Of a DNA stretch of 37,213 nucleotides, positions 14,769-22,367 are shown in pieces. Position 1 is the first letter of the stretch. Each line of letters opens with the position of its first letter. The notes beneath the pieces were generated by a model that worked only from the letters and a program-made list of their open reading frames with translations, was not told the origin of the DNA and did not search any database. The stretch is from an uncultured Selenomonas sp. (GTDB lineage Bacteria; Bacillota; Negativicutes; Selenomonadales; Selenomonadaceae): assembly GCA_938045435.1 (NCBI GenBank), contig CALIBA010000222.1:1-37213 (forward strand), read 5' to 3'. Both the position numbers and the translations under genes were made by a program.

Positions 14769-15575
14769 ATGATTTTTTACGGCGATAAGCAAAAGACGAT
14801 GCTGGATGAGGAACAGGCTGTACCGGACGAACTGGATATAGAAGAGAGCGAAGCCGAAGAAGAACCTGCGGAAGAAGAGACGGTACAGGAAAGCATCTAC
14901 GATGGCTATACGGATGAGGAACTGCTTGCTCATATTCGCGACCACGAGGGAGACGAGGCCCTTGACTATCTGATTAATAAGTATCGGAATTTTGTTCGTT
15001 CTAAGGCACGCTCTTATTTTCTCATAGGTGCAGACCGAGAAGATATTGTACAGGAAGGCATGATTGGGTTCTTTAAGGCGATTCGTGATTTTCGCGTAGA
15101 TAAACTTTCATCGTTCCGTGCATTTGCTGAACTCTGTGTGACCCGCCAAATTATTACGGCGATTAAGACCGCGACGCGGCAAAAACATATTCCGTTGAAT
15201 TCCTATGTCTCCCTCAATAAACCTATTTATGATGAGGACTCAGACCGCACTCTGCTCGATGTGCTCTCGGGGGCGCGTATCAGCAATCCGGAGGAGCTTG
15301 TTATCAGTCGCGAGGAGTTTGTTGATATTGAGAATAAGATGGAGGAGATCCTCAGTGATCTTGAGTGGCGTGTGCTGATGAGCTATTTGGATGGGAAATC
15401 CTATCAGGAAATAGCGGGCGATCTGCATCGACAGGTAAAGTCTATCGACAATGCGCTTCAACGTGTGAAGCGGAAGCTCGAAAAATATATGGAGTCACGC
15501 GGAGAGGATCTTGATATTGGTACCGTCTATCGAGGGCTCACGACCATCAACCGGAATGTGCGCAGCCTCGGATAA
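14769..15575 (+). CDS. sigH: SigH-type alternative sigma factor
   Basis: A 268-residue sigma-70-family factor closest to SigH/Spo0H. Region 2 is very well conserved (GDEALDYLINKYRNFVRSKA, ADREDIVQEGMIGFFKAIRDF, KLSSFRAFAELCVTRQIITAIKTATRQ), then HIPLNSYVSLNKPIYDEDSDRTLLDVL, and region 4.2 with MSYLDGKSYQEIA and VKSIDNALQRVKRKLE. The odd part is an N-terminal acidic extension at about residues 14-42, nearly all Asp/Glu, before the usual start of the family. ATG 14769 has AAGGCGGAG upstream; ATG 14721 is in frame but too close to the expected transcription start. No sporulation genes are in view. Confidence 0.9.
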   Translation: MIFYGDKQKTMLDEEQAVPDELDIEESEAEEEPAEEETVQESIYDGYTDEELLAHIRDHEGDEALDYLINKYRNFVRSKARSYFLIGADREDIVQEGMIGFFKAIRDFRVDKLSSFRAFAELCVTRQIITAIKTATRQKHIPLNSYVSLNKPIYDEDSDRTLLDVLSGARISNPEELVISREEFVDIENKMEEILSDLEWRVLMSYLDGKSYQEIAGDLHRQVKSIDNALQRVKRKLEKYMESRGEDLDIGTVYRGLTTINRNVRSLG

Positions 15576-15620
15576 GGATAGGCGCTTTTCATAATAGTTC
15601 GCCTCATGGATGGGATGCAT

Positions 15621-15640
15621 CTTAAAAAGGTTTTTTAAGT
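15621..15640. other. AT-rich inverted repeat ahead of the VWA gene
   Basis: Arms 15621-15628 and 15632-15639 (CTTAAAAA and TTTTTAAG) are perfectly complementary around a 3-base centre. It may be a weak terminator for sigH or an operator for the next gene. The GC content is too low for a confident terminator call. Confidence 0.4.
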
Positions 15641-15663
15641 TTTAGTGAAAGGTGGTGGCATTT

Positions 15664-16398
15664 ATGTGGAAAAGAGCAATCTGTTCCCTGCTTTTAGGGA
15701 CACTCTGTATTCTTTTTTCTGCCATATCGTTTGCAGAAGCAGCAAAAAGCGCTGTGCCGCAGAGGGAGAAGCCGACGCATATCGAACTTGTCCTCATTTT
15801 GGACAAGAGCGGTTCGATGCATGGACTAGAAGATGATACAATCGGTGGATTTAACACCATGATTGAAAAGCAAAAGAAGCTCGATGTGGGTGTTTATGTC
15901 ACGACGGTGCTTTTTAACAATGAGATGAAAACGCTCTATGCACACAAGAATATTCATCTCGTAAAGCCAATGACGAAAGAGGAGTATACGACAGATGGAA
16001 CAACAGCGCTCCTTGACGCTGTGGGCAATACAATTCTAAAGATAGAACAGACAAAGGGGATAGACAGCAAGGGGACAAAGGTAATCTTCGTCATCATTAC
16101 AGACGGGCTGGAGAATGACAGTACGGAGTTCACAAAGCAAAAAGTAAAGCAGCTGATCTCAGATAAGCAGGAAAAGGCAGGATGGGAATTCATTTACCTT
16201 GGCGCTAACATTGATGCAGTCGAGGAAGCAGATGCGATCGGTGTAAACAAGGCGAATGCTGTGACATATCGGAATACGAAATCCGGTGTTCGTGCCAACT
16301 ATGATGCAGTCAGTGCATATGTAGCGGAGACTGCTGAAGCGGGCGATGCAAAGAGTGGGGCATGGAAAAAACGCGTGGAACAGGATGCGTCAAAGTAA
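15664..16398 (+). CDS. Secreted von Willebrand factor A-domain protein
   Basis: A 244-residue protein with a Sec signal peptide (residues 1-27, hydrophobic core then FAEAA) followed by a single VWA domain. The metal-ion-dependent adhesion site is complete: DKSGS (47-51), DGTTA (111-115) and ITDGLEN (145-151), so it should bind a divalent cation and probably a protein partner. There is no C-terminal anchor, so it is likely periplasmic. The start at ATG 15664 has AAAGGTGGTGG upstream; GTG 15652 is also in frame. Neighbours are the sigma factor and a cobalamin riboswitch; neither gives a function. The role is unknown. Confidence 0.85.
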   Translation: MWKRAICSLLLGTLCILFSAISFAEAAKSAVPQREKPTHIELVLILDKSGSMHGLEDDTIGGFNTMIEKQKKLDVGVYVTTVLFNNEMKTLYAHKNIHLVKPMTKEEYTTDGTTALLDAVGNTILKIEQTKGIDSKGTKVIFVIITDGLENDSTEFTKQKVKQLISDKQEKAGWEFIYLGANIDAVEEADAIGVNKANAVTYRNTKSGVRANYDAVSAYVAETAEAGDAKSGAWKKRVEQDASK

Positions 16399-16409
16399 GT
16401 ACATATCGT

Positions 16410-16438
16410 TTGACAATTTATATAAAACGGTGTATGCT
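16410..16438 (+). promoter_or_regulatory. Promoter for the cobalamin-riboswitch transcript
   Basis: A perfect TTGACA (16410-16415) and TATGCT (16433-16438) are 17 bases apart, immediately before the riboswitch. The expected transcript starts near 16445. Confidence 0.75.
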
Positions 16439-16454
16439 AAGAGCTGTATTGTAG

Positions 16455-16642
16455 ATGAATGTGTTCATTCATCATAGGAAACAGGTGCATCGCCTGTGGG
16501 CGTATGCTGAATAGAGAAGCCGGATGAGCCGGCGCGGTCCCGCCACTGTGAGGGGAGCAAACCTGCAAAAATGTCACTGGGGAGAGGATTCCCGGGAAGG
16601 CGCAGGCAAGTGATGAACCGAGCCAGGAGAACTGCCTGTTTC
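16455..16642 (+). ncRNA. Cobalamin riboswitch
   Basis: The conserved B12 box AGCCAGGAGAACTGCC (16621-16636) is present with one departure from the usual form. Upstream are the GCCACTGT element (16542-16549, in CCCGCCACTGTGAGGGGAGC), the AAGCCGGATGAGCCGGCGCGG stem region around 16517-16537, and the AGGTGCATCGCCTGTGGGCGT helix near 16483. This order is that of adenosylcobalamin riboswitch aptamers. The boundaries are approximate. The 150 bases between aptamer and start codon contain no clear terminator with a T run, so control may act on translation. The switch precedes a cobalt chelatase gene, consistent with feedback on B12 synthesis. Confidence 0.93.
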
Positions 16643-16791
16643 ACAATCCGCCGTGTATCTGGAAAGGGGTTCTTTTTCAGTCACATCCCTGCGAGCGACA
16701 GGAAGTGGATGCATCGATTCTTGACAGAGAATAGATGGGCTTTCTTGTTGTGGCAGGAAGGCCTTTTGTTCTGTGTTTGGGAGGAATTGGA

Positions 16792-17823
16792 ATGAAAAAC
16801 TGGAAAAAGATGTTGGTTGCTACACTTGCGTGTTCGGCTGCACTTGGATTTTCCTACACGCCTGCAGAGGCTGCGTATGAGCTGAATCCGGAGGTAAAGA
16901 CAGCAACGCCGGCGCTCATGGAGGCCTCTGAGATCGGCGTCTTAAAGTATGAAAATCCGCAGATGAAGAACTACACCAACAAGGATGCCATCGTTGTAAC
17001 GAGTTTCGGCACGACGTTCAAAGAAACGCGTGAAAAGACGATCGAGGCGACAGTGGATGCCATCAAGGCCGCCCATCCTGGTGTGAAAGTCGTGACGGCA
17101 TTTACCTCCCATATCATCATTGACCGCATTGCAAAGAATGAGGGAAAGAAATACCCGACGCCTGAGGAAGCACTCACGCAGCTCAAGGCGGATGGCTACT
17201 CACGCGTTGCACTCGTCTCGCTCGATGTCATTCCGGGCATGGAATACTCCTATGTGAAGGCTGTGTTCAACGAGTATAAGAACCAGTTCAAGACGATGAC
17301 CTGCGGCACGTCGCTCATGTACTGGCAGGGACAGGAGGAGCAGGCGGATGATGTGATCGAGTTCATCCAAGCGGTAGCAAGTCAGTTCCCGAAGATGGGC
17401 AAGAACGATGCGCTTCTGCTCATGGCACATGGTACGCCCCATATCTCCAATGCCTACTACGCTGTCATTCAGGCGAAGCTCGATGCACTTGGATACAAGA
17501 ATGTTTACGTTTACACGGTTGAGGGATGGCCGGGCATCGAGGATGTCATTCCAAAGCTGAAGGATGCCAATATCAAGAATGTGACACTGATGCCCATTAT
17601 GATGGTTGCGGGCGATCATGCGCACAACGATATGGCAGGCAAGGATGCAGATTCGCATAAGAGCATCCTTGAGGGAGAGGGCTACAATGTCACCGCCTAT
17701 CTCCATGGACTCGGAGAGAACCGCATGATCCGTGACGCCTATGTCGAGCGCGCCAACGATGCATGGGACGCATTGCAGGGGAAAAAGGGCGCGGATGCTG
17801 AACAGCTTCACATGATGAAGTAA
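16792..17823 (+). CDS. cbiK: Secreted sirohydrochlorin cobaltochelatase, CbiK family
   Basis: A 343-residue class II chelatase that inserts cobalt into sirohydrochlorin in the anaerobic B12 pathway. A Sec signal peptide (residues 1-28, ending TPAEAA) precedes the two-lobed chelatase fold that begins at about residue 65 (AIVVTSFGTTFKETRE). Candidate metal and catalytic ligands are H213 in LMAHGTPH, E244 in YTVEGWPG and H276 in AGDHAHNDMAG; their spacing matches the His-Glu-His set of Salmonella CbiK. Secreted CbiK forms are known in Desulfovibrio. Start ATG 16792 has GGGAGGAATT upstream. A cobalamin riboswitch precedes it and a terminator follows, so it is a one-gene unit. A heme- or metal-handling role in the periplasm is possible. 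Confidence 0.92.
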   Translation: MKNWKKMLVATLACSAALGFSYTPAEAAYELNPEVKTATPALMEASEIGVLKYENPQMKNYTNKDAIVVTSFGTTFKETREKTIEATVDAIKAAHPGVKVVTAFTSHIIIDRIAKNEGKKYPTPEEALTQLKADGYSRVALVSLDVIPGMEYSYVKAVFNEYKNQFKTMTCGTSLMYWQGQEEQADDVIEFIQAVASQFPKMGKNDALLLMAHGTPHISNAYYAVIQAKLDALGYKNVYVYTVEGWPGIEDVIPKLKDANIKNVTLMPIMMVAGDHAHNDMAGKDADSHKSILEGEGYNVTAYLHGLGENRMIRDAYVERANDAWDALQGKKGADAEQLHMMK

Positions 17824-17855
17824 GGCAGTATACATATCTCATTATTGCTGTGAAG

Positions 17856-17898
17856 GGGTCTGCTGCATGAAGTGTTTCACTTCTGCGGCAGACCCTTT
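17856..17898 (+). terminator. Terminator after cbiK
   Basis: A long stem starting GGGTCTGC (17856) and closing with GCAGACCC (17887-17894), with a T-C mismatch and a bulge inside and a short loop, runs into TTTT. It ends the cbiK unit. Confidence 0.85.
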
Positions 17899-17918
17899 TC
17901 ATTATGGCGCTGTACTGT

Positions 17919-17939
17919 TATAATATCATGTAAAACATG
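17919..17939 (+). promoter_or_regulatory. Probable -10 element with adjacent palindrome
   Basis: A perfect TATAAT (17919-17924) has no convincing -35 partner. Right after it is CATGT-AAA-ACATG (17927-17939), a perfect inverted repeat covering the expected transcription start. A palindrome there, in front of a metal-transport operon, is a plausible operator. That function is inferred only. Confidence 0.5.
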
Positions 17940-17955
17940 TAAGAGGAGCTGTCTG

Positions 17956-18942
17956 ATGAGACTTTCCATTGTTGGTACCGGTATGGTTGTGCGCGAGGCG
18001 CTCACAGCACTGCGTGATACAGAGGGGATTACGGTTGTCTCCATCTGCGCACGCCCGCAGAGCAGGGCAAAGGCTGAGGCACTTGCTCTGGAGTTTGCGG
18101 TTCCTAAGGTTGTGACTGATTATGATGCGATGCTGGGGGAGCAGGAGGCAGATTTTGTCTATTTGGGCATTGTCAACAGTGCGCATTTTGATTATGCGAG
18201 GCGTGCTATTGATGCAGGATGGAATGTGATTGTGGAGAAGCCATTCACCTCAACGCTCGCAGAGGCAGAGGAACTGATTGCACGTGCACACGCAAGCAGA
18301 TGCTATGTATTTGAGGCGGTTACGCCGCTGTTTCTCCCGAATTATCAAGGGCTGATTGCAGAGCTGCCGCACCTTGGTCTCATCCGCGCAGTACAGGCAA
18401 ACTTCTCGCAATATTCAAGCCGTTATGACCGGTATCTGGAGCGAGATGTTGCACCATGTTTTGATCCTAGGCTCTCCGGAGGTGCGCTCTACGATCTCAA
18501 CTCCTATAATCTCGCACTGCTGGTCTCTATATTTGGCAGACCGAAACATACATCCTATATGGCAAATGTTGGGTTTAACGGTATTGATACCTCCGGCGTC
18601 CTGACGCTGCGCTATGATGGATTCGTTGCGACAGCAACGGCTGCAAAGGACAGCAGCAGTCCATCATTTTTCATGATACAAGGAGAGGCCGGATGGATTC
18701 GTGTCAATGGTGCACCCAATGAACTTTCCTCCTATACGGTGTGTCTGCGCGGGAAACGACCGCGAAAATATGCGCTGAACCGGTATGCGCACCGTATGAC
18801 ACATGAATTTGAACGCATTCATGACATCTTCTCACAGAAAGATTATACACAGATGGAGGAAGGTCTGCGCACAACGCGCACGGTGATGGCGGTGATGGAA
18901 AAGGCGCGCCATATGGCGGGGATTCAGTTTCGTGCGGACTAA
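17956..18942 (+). CDS. Gfo/Idh/MocA-family oxidoreductase
   Basis: A 328-residue NAD(P)-dependent oxidoreductase. The Rossmann motif is SIVGTGMVVREAL (residues 4-16), and the family EKPFTST motif (94-100) carries the active-site lysine K95. The C-terminal half is the usual beta-sheet domain, with FDPRLSGGALYDLNSYN in the substrate region. The substrate cannot be read from sequence; sugars and sugar derivatives are usual for the family. I chose ATG 17956, with AAGAGGAGCT upstream. Its stop shares two bases with the start of the next gene, an ABC ATPase, so it is the first gene of the export and metal-transport run, which is an unexpected partner for it. Confidence 0.88.
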   Translation: MRLSIVGTGMVVREALTALRDTEGITVVSICARPQSRAKAEALALEFAVPKVVTDYDAMLGEQEADFVYLGIVNSAHFDYARRAIDAGWNVIVEKPFTSTLAEAEELIARAHASRCYVFEAVTPLFLPNYQGLIAELPHLGLIRAVQANFSQYSSRYDRYLERDVAPCFDPRLSGGALYDLNSYNLALLVSIFGRPKHTSYMANVGFNGIDTSGVLTLRYDGFVATATAAKDSSSPSFFMIQGEAGWIRVNGAPNELSSYTVCLRGKRPRKYALNRYAHRMTHEFERIHDIFSQKDYTQMEEGLRTTRTVMAVMEKARHMAGIQFRAD

Positions 18943-19835
18943 TGACGATGGACGATATGATGATTGAGATGGAGGATCTCGTTAAGAGATTTCCCCATAC
19001 AAACGAGGCACAGAAAAGTGCTTGGAAGACGGCGGTCAGCGGTGTCACATTTTCTGTTCGGCGCGGTGAGGTGTTTGGGCTTTTAGGGCCAAACGGTGCG
19101 GGAAAGACGACGATCATCCGTATGCTTACGATGCAGACACAGCCGACCGGCGGAATCATACGGATCGATGGCTGTGATATTCGGGAGCACGCACTTACCA
19201 TTAAGAAGAAGATAGGCGTTGTTCCGCAGCATGTGAACTTTGATCAGGAGCTGAGTGTCTGGGAGAACATGGAGCTGCATGCACGTCTGCATCATATGGG
19301 GCGTGCAGAACGCACAGCGCGCATTCAGCATCTGCTTGAAGAAATGTCTCTTGCAGAGGTACGCAACGACGGCGTGCGCCGTCTCTCAGGCGGCATGAAG
19401 CGGCGTCTTCTCATCGCGCGTGCACTGATACATGAACCGCAGGTGCTTTTTCTCGATGAGCCTACCGTCGCACTCGATCCGCAGATACGCCGGCACATCT
19501 GGGATTTTATACGTGATCTGTCAAAGCGTGGTGTCACGGTTCTGCTCACAACACATTATATTGAGGAAGCGGAGGCCCTTTGCGACCGCGTCGCCATTCT
19601 CAATAAAGGTACGCTGATTGCGCTGCGCACACCGCGTTCATTCTGTGAGCATTTAGGAGCATATGCTCTTGAGTGGGAGGATGGGCATGGGCGTGCCTAT
19701 CGTTTCTTTCATACACGTGAGGAAGCACGTGCCCATGCGCATACACTGGAAGATGCGATGCAGCGAGTTCTTCTGCGTCCGACCAATCTCGAGGATGTAT
19801 TCATCGAGTTGACGGGGCGAAAGGAGGGGCTCTGA
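18942..19835 (+). CDS. ABC-2-type transporter ATP-binding protein
   Basis: A 297-residue ATPase of the ABC-2 (NodI/DrrA-like) export class. Walker A is GPNGAGKT (residues 49-56), signature LSGGM (148-152), Walker B VLFLDEP (168-174) and switch histidine H205 in LTTHYIEEAEALCDR. The C-terminal extension ends NLEDVFIELTGRKEGL, typical of this class. An insertion of about ten residues follows the first strand (FPHTNEAQKSAWKTAVSGV). The start overlaps the oxidoreductase stop as TAATG; ATG 18948 is an alternative. The stop overlaps the permease start, so the two subunits are coupled. Confidence 0.92.
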   Translation: MTMDDMMIEMEDLVKRFPHTNEAQKSAWKTAVSGVTFSVRRGEVFGLLGPNGAGKTTIIRMLTMQTQPTGGIIRIDGCDIREHALTIKKKIGVVPQHVNFDQELSVWENMELHARLHHMGRAERTARIQHLLEEMSLAEVRNDGVRRLSGGMKRRLLIARALIHEPQVLFLDEPTVALDPQIRRHIWDFIRDLSKRGVTVLLTTHYIEEAEALCDRVAILNKGTLIALRTPRSFCEHLGAYALEWEDGHGRAYRFFHTREEARAHAHTLEDAMQRVLLRPTNLEDVFIELTGRKEGL

Positions 19836-20572
19836 TGCTTCGTGATATATGGATTGTTTTTTGGCGCGATTGGATCGTTCTGAAGCATCGTCTTACAAAG
19901 TATATACTCAGCCGTATGGTTTCTCCGCTGATGTTCTTGATTGCTTTTGGCTGGGGGCTTGGACGGAGCATTGATGTTGGGACTGGGTCGTATCTCGATT
20001 TCCTTGTTCCGGGATTGCTTGCAATGAACTCCATGAATATCAGTTTTAACAGCATCATCTCAGTACACGCGGAACGCATTTATCATCGGAGTCTTGAAGA
20101 GTATCTGATTGCACCGATTCGTCCCGATGCCTTTGTTATGGGAAAGGTTGCAGGCGCTGTTTTGCGTGGACTGATCTCCTCGTTCATCATCATTGCACTC
20201 AGCTGTCTATTTGGTGCGCATTTTATGCTCTCACCTCTTTTTCTGTTTGTCCTTACGATGAACTGTATGATCTTTGCAGAGATTGGATTTTTGGCGGCGA
20301 TGTATATTTCAACTTATGAGGAGATGAGCCAGGTCAATCTCTATGTTCTCCTGCCTATGTCATTTCTTTGTGGGACTTTTTTTTCGACGGCGGCGCTGCC
20401 GGATGCCGTACGCTGGTTTGTGGAGATTTTGCCGCTGACGCATACGAGCCATCTTCTGCGCAGCCTTGGAGGGACGGGGGAAGCGTCGATGCTCTCACTT
20501 GCTGTTGTTGTTGCATATGCTGTTTTGGGCTTGATGATCAACACGTGGAAGTTCCGTCGGCTGACGGATTAG
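19835..20572 (+). CDS. ABC-2-type transporter permease
   Basis: A 245-residue integral membrane protein with about six hydrophobic segments, of the ABC-2/NodJ-like permease family. Diagnostic segments are DFLVPGLLAMNSMNISFN, the conserved LIAPIRPDAFVMGKV loop and the C-terminal LPLTHTSHLLRSL motif. It pairs with the ATPase that overlaps it by one base. The exported substrate cannot be predicted; polysaccharide, lipid and drug exporters all use this family. Confidence 0.9.
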   Translation: MLRDIWIVFWRDWIVLKHRLTKYILSRMVSPLMFLIAFGWGLGRSIDVGTGSYLDFLVPGLLAMNSMNISFNSIISVHAERIYHRSLEEYLIAPIRPDAFVMGKVAGAVLRGLISSFIIIALSCLFGAHFMLSPLFLFVLTMNCMIFAEIGFLAAMYISTYEEMSQVNLYVLLPMSFLCGTFFSTAALPDAVRWFVEILPLTHTSHLLRSLGGTGEASMLSLAVVVAYAVLGLMINTWKFRRLTD

Positions 20573-20599
20573 ACAGTCCCTTTTTAGAAAAGGATCTCG

Positions 20600-21418
20600 A
20601 TGATGCTTGGGCATATTTTTCATCATAGAGGTGCAGCAGAAGGATGTGCGCATTTCTGCTGTACAAAGATTGAGGACTTCGGCGTATCATTTGGTACGTT
20701 TGAAGTCTTTTCACATGTCAATCTGCACATTCACTGTGGTCAGCTGACCGCGATCATCGGCCCCAATGGAGCAGGAAAGAGCACCTTGCTGCATGCCATT
20801 CTCGGCGATATTCCGCACAGTGGATCACTTCGGTTTGTCGATGCAAATGAGAATCACATAGATCATCCTGTCATCGGCTACGTACCGCAGCATCTGCGCT
20901 TTGATGTCAGCGCACCGACGAGTGTTATGGATCTCTTTATGGCATGCCTAAGCCATCGCCCTGTTTGGCTCTGCTCGGCAAGGCGGCATCGTACACGGGC
21001 GTGGGAGAGCCTCGCACGCGTCCATGCAGAACATCTGATTGACCGCCGCTTGGGTGCGCTTTCCGGCGGAGAGCTGCAGCGTGTGCTATTGGCGCTTGCA
21101 CTCAATCCCATCCCCAATCTTCTGCTCCTTGATGAGCCGGTATCCGGTGTGGATCAGAATGGTCTTGCTCTTTTTTATGAGATTGTCTCCGCGCTCCGCA
21201 CAAAGGATGATCTGGCGATTCTTCTCATCTCGCACGATCTCGGCATGGTGGCACGCCATGCAGATCAAGTTGTGCTGATGTATCACGGCGCTGCGACAAA
21301 GGGAACGCCCGATGAGGTGTTTAGGGCACCTGCAATGGCACAGGCCTTCGGCATCCTCCCGGATATGGCGCATTTACCCGTATATGCAAGCAAGGAGGAG
21401 CCTGCCGCATGGAGATAA
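20600..21418 (+). CDS. Zinc/manganese-type ABC transporter ATP-binding protein
   Basis: A 272-residue ATPase of the ABC metal-uptake (ZnuC/MntB) class. Walker A is GPNGAGKST (residues 54-62), signature LSGGE (154-158), Walker B NLLLLDEP (173-180) and switch histidine H212. A 20-residue N-terminal extension (HIFHHRGAAEGCAHFCC) is rich in His and Cys and precedes the normal start of the domain; it could bind metal. The start is ATG 20600 with AAAGGA upstream, or ATG 20603. Its end overlaps the permease start by ten bases. The closeness to the ABC-2 pair (27-base gap) suggests one transcript. Zinc versus manganese cannot be settled from sequence. Confidence 0.9.
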   Translation: MMLGHIFHHRGAAEGCAHFCCTKIEDFGVSFGTFEVFSHVNLHIHCGQLTAIIGPNGAGKSTLLHAILGDIPHSGSLRFVDANENHIDHPVIGYVPQHLRFDVSAPTSVMDLFMACLSHRPVWLCSARRHRTRAWESLARVHAEHLIDRRLGALSGGELQRVLLALALNPIPNLLLLDEPVSGVDQNGLALFYEIVSALRTKDDLAILLISHDLGMVARHADQVVLMYHGAATKGTPDEVFRAPAMAQAFGILPDMAHLPVYASKEEPAAWR

Positions 21419-22251
21419 TTTATGAGGTGCTCGATATGCTCCTGCCTTTTTCATGGATTTCCTATACCTTTATGAAGCATGCGCTGCTTGCAGTGCTGCT
21501 GATGACGCCGCTTTTTGGGCTTCTCAGTACGATGGTTGTTTCGAGCCGTATGGCGTTCTTTTCAGACTCTTTGGGCCATGGTGCTTTTACAGGCATCGCA
21601 GTTGGTGCACTTGTTGGCATGATCTCACCACTTTCGTCGCTGCTCCTCTTTTCCGTCGCATTCGCACTGATTATCACCTATATCAAGCGGCATACGGCGT
21701 CCTCGGCAGATACTGTGATCGGTGTTTTTTCATCGACAGCGATTGCGGTCGGGCTCATGGTGATGAGCAGGGGCGGCGGTTTTACGAAGTTTTCGCCGCT
21801 TTTGATCGGGGATATTCTCAGTGTCACTCCTGTCGATCTTGCGGGGCTTGCTGCTGTTGATGTCATTGTGGTATTGGCATGGGCACTGCTCTTTAACCGG
21901 CTGCTGTTGCTCTCGATTAATCCATCCTTTGCACGGAGCCGCGGCATATCCGTTGCTGCTGTGGAAGCTGTTTTTGCTGTCCTGCTTGCCGTTGTCGTCG
22001 CTGTGAGCATTCAATGGGTCGGTATTCTCATCATCAATGCACTGCTCGTTCTGCCGGGAGCAACAGCGCGCAATATTGCACGGAACGTCAAAGAGTATCA
22101 TATCGTTTCTGTTGCAAGTGCGCTCATCGCAGGGATCACAGGACTGCTTGCTGCCTATTATTTCGGTATCGCAGCAGGCGCGTCCATTGTAGCCGTCGCA
22201 GCGGTTCTTTTCTTTCTCTCTCTTGGCATGCGGACATATATTCGGCAATGA
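21409..22251 (+). CDS. Zinc/manganese-type ABC transporter permease
   Basis: A 280-residue membrane protein of the ABC-3 family (ZnuB/MntB-like) with about eight hydrophobic segments. Landmarks are the FFSDSLGHGAFTGIAVG loop, SSADTVIGVFSSTAIAVGL and IQWVGILIINALLVLPGATARN. It starts inside the ATPase gene. No metal-binding lipoprotein or periplasmic protein (ZnuA-like) lies on either side, so the uptake system would need one encoded elsewhere. A repressor of the Zur or MntR kind is likewise not nearby. Confidence 0.92.
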   Translation: MEIIYEVLDMLLPFSWISYTFMKHALLAVLLMTPLFGLLSTMVVSSRMAFFSDSLGHGAFTGIAVGALVGMISPLSSLLLFSVAFALIITYIKRHTASSADTVIGVFSSTAIAVGLMVMSRGGGFTKFSPLLIGDILSVTPVDLAGLAAVDVIVVLAWALLFNRLLLLSINPSFARSRGISVAAVEAVFAVLLAVVVAVSIQWVGILIINALLVLPGATARNIARNVKEYHIVSVASALIAGITGLLAAYYFGIAAGASIVAVAAVLFFLSLGMRTYIRQ

Positions 22252-22309
22252 TGCCGGCACATTTCCATGCCTCTGCCATATTTGAGAAAGAATCTATATT
22301 GTGTGTTTC

Positions 22310-22339
22310 TTGTTTTTTTACTGATTTTTATGTTAAAAT
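22310..22339 (+). promoter_or_regulatory. Probable promoter for rpiB-glyA-upp
   Basis: TTGTTT (22310-22315) and TAAAAT (22334-22339) are 18 bases apart in the AT-rich gap between the metal permease and rpiB. Confidence 0.55.
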
Positions 22340-22367
22340 GAAACCATGATAAGGAGGGGGATTTCCT

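Noticed and set aside
16642..16791. A terminator in the riboswitch expression platform
   Set aside because: No GC-rich stem followed by a T run is visible, so I do not assign transcription attenuation.
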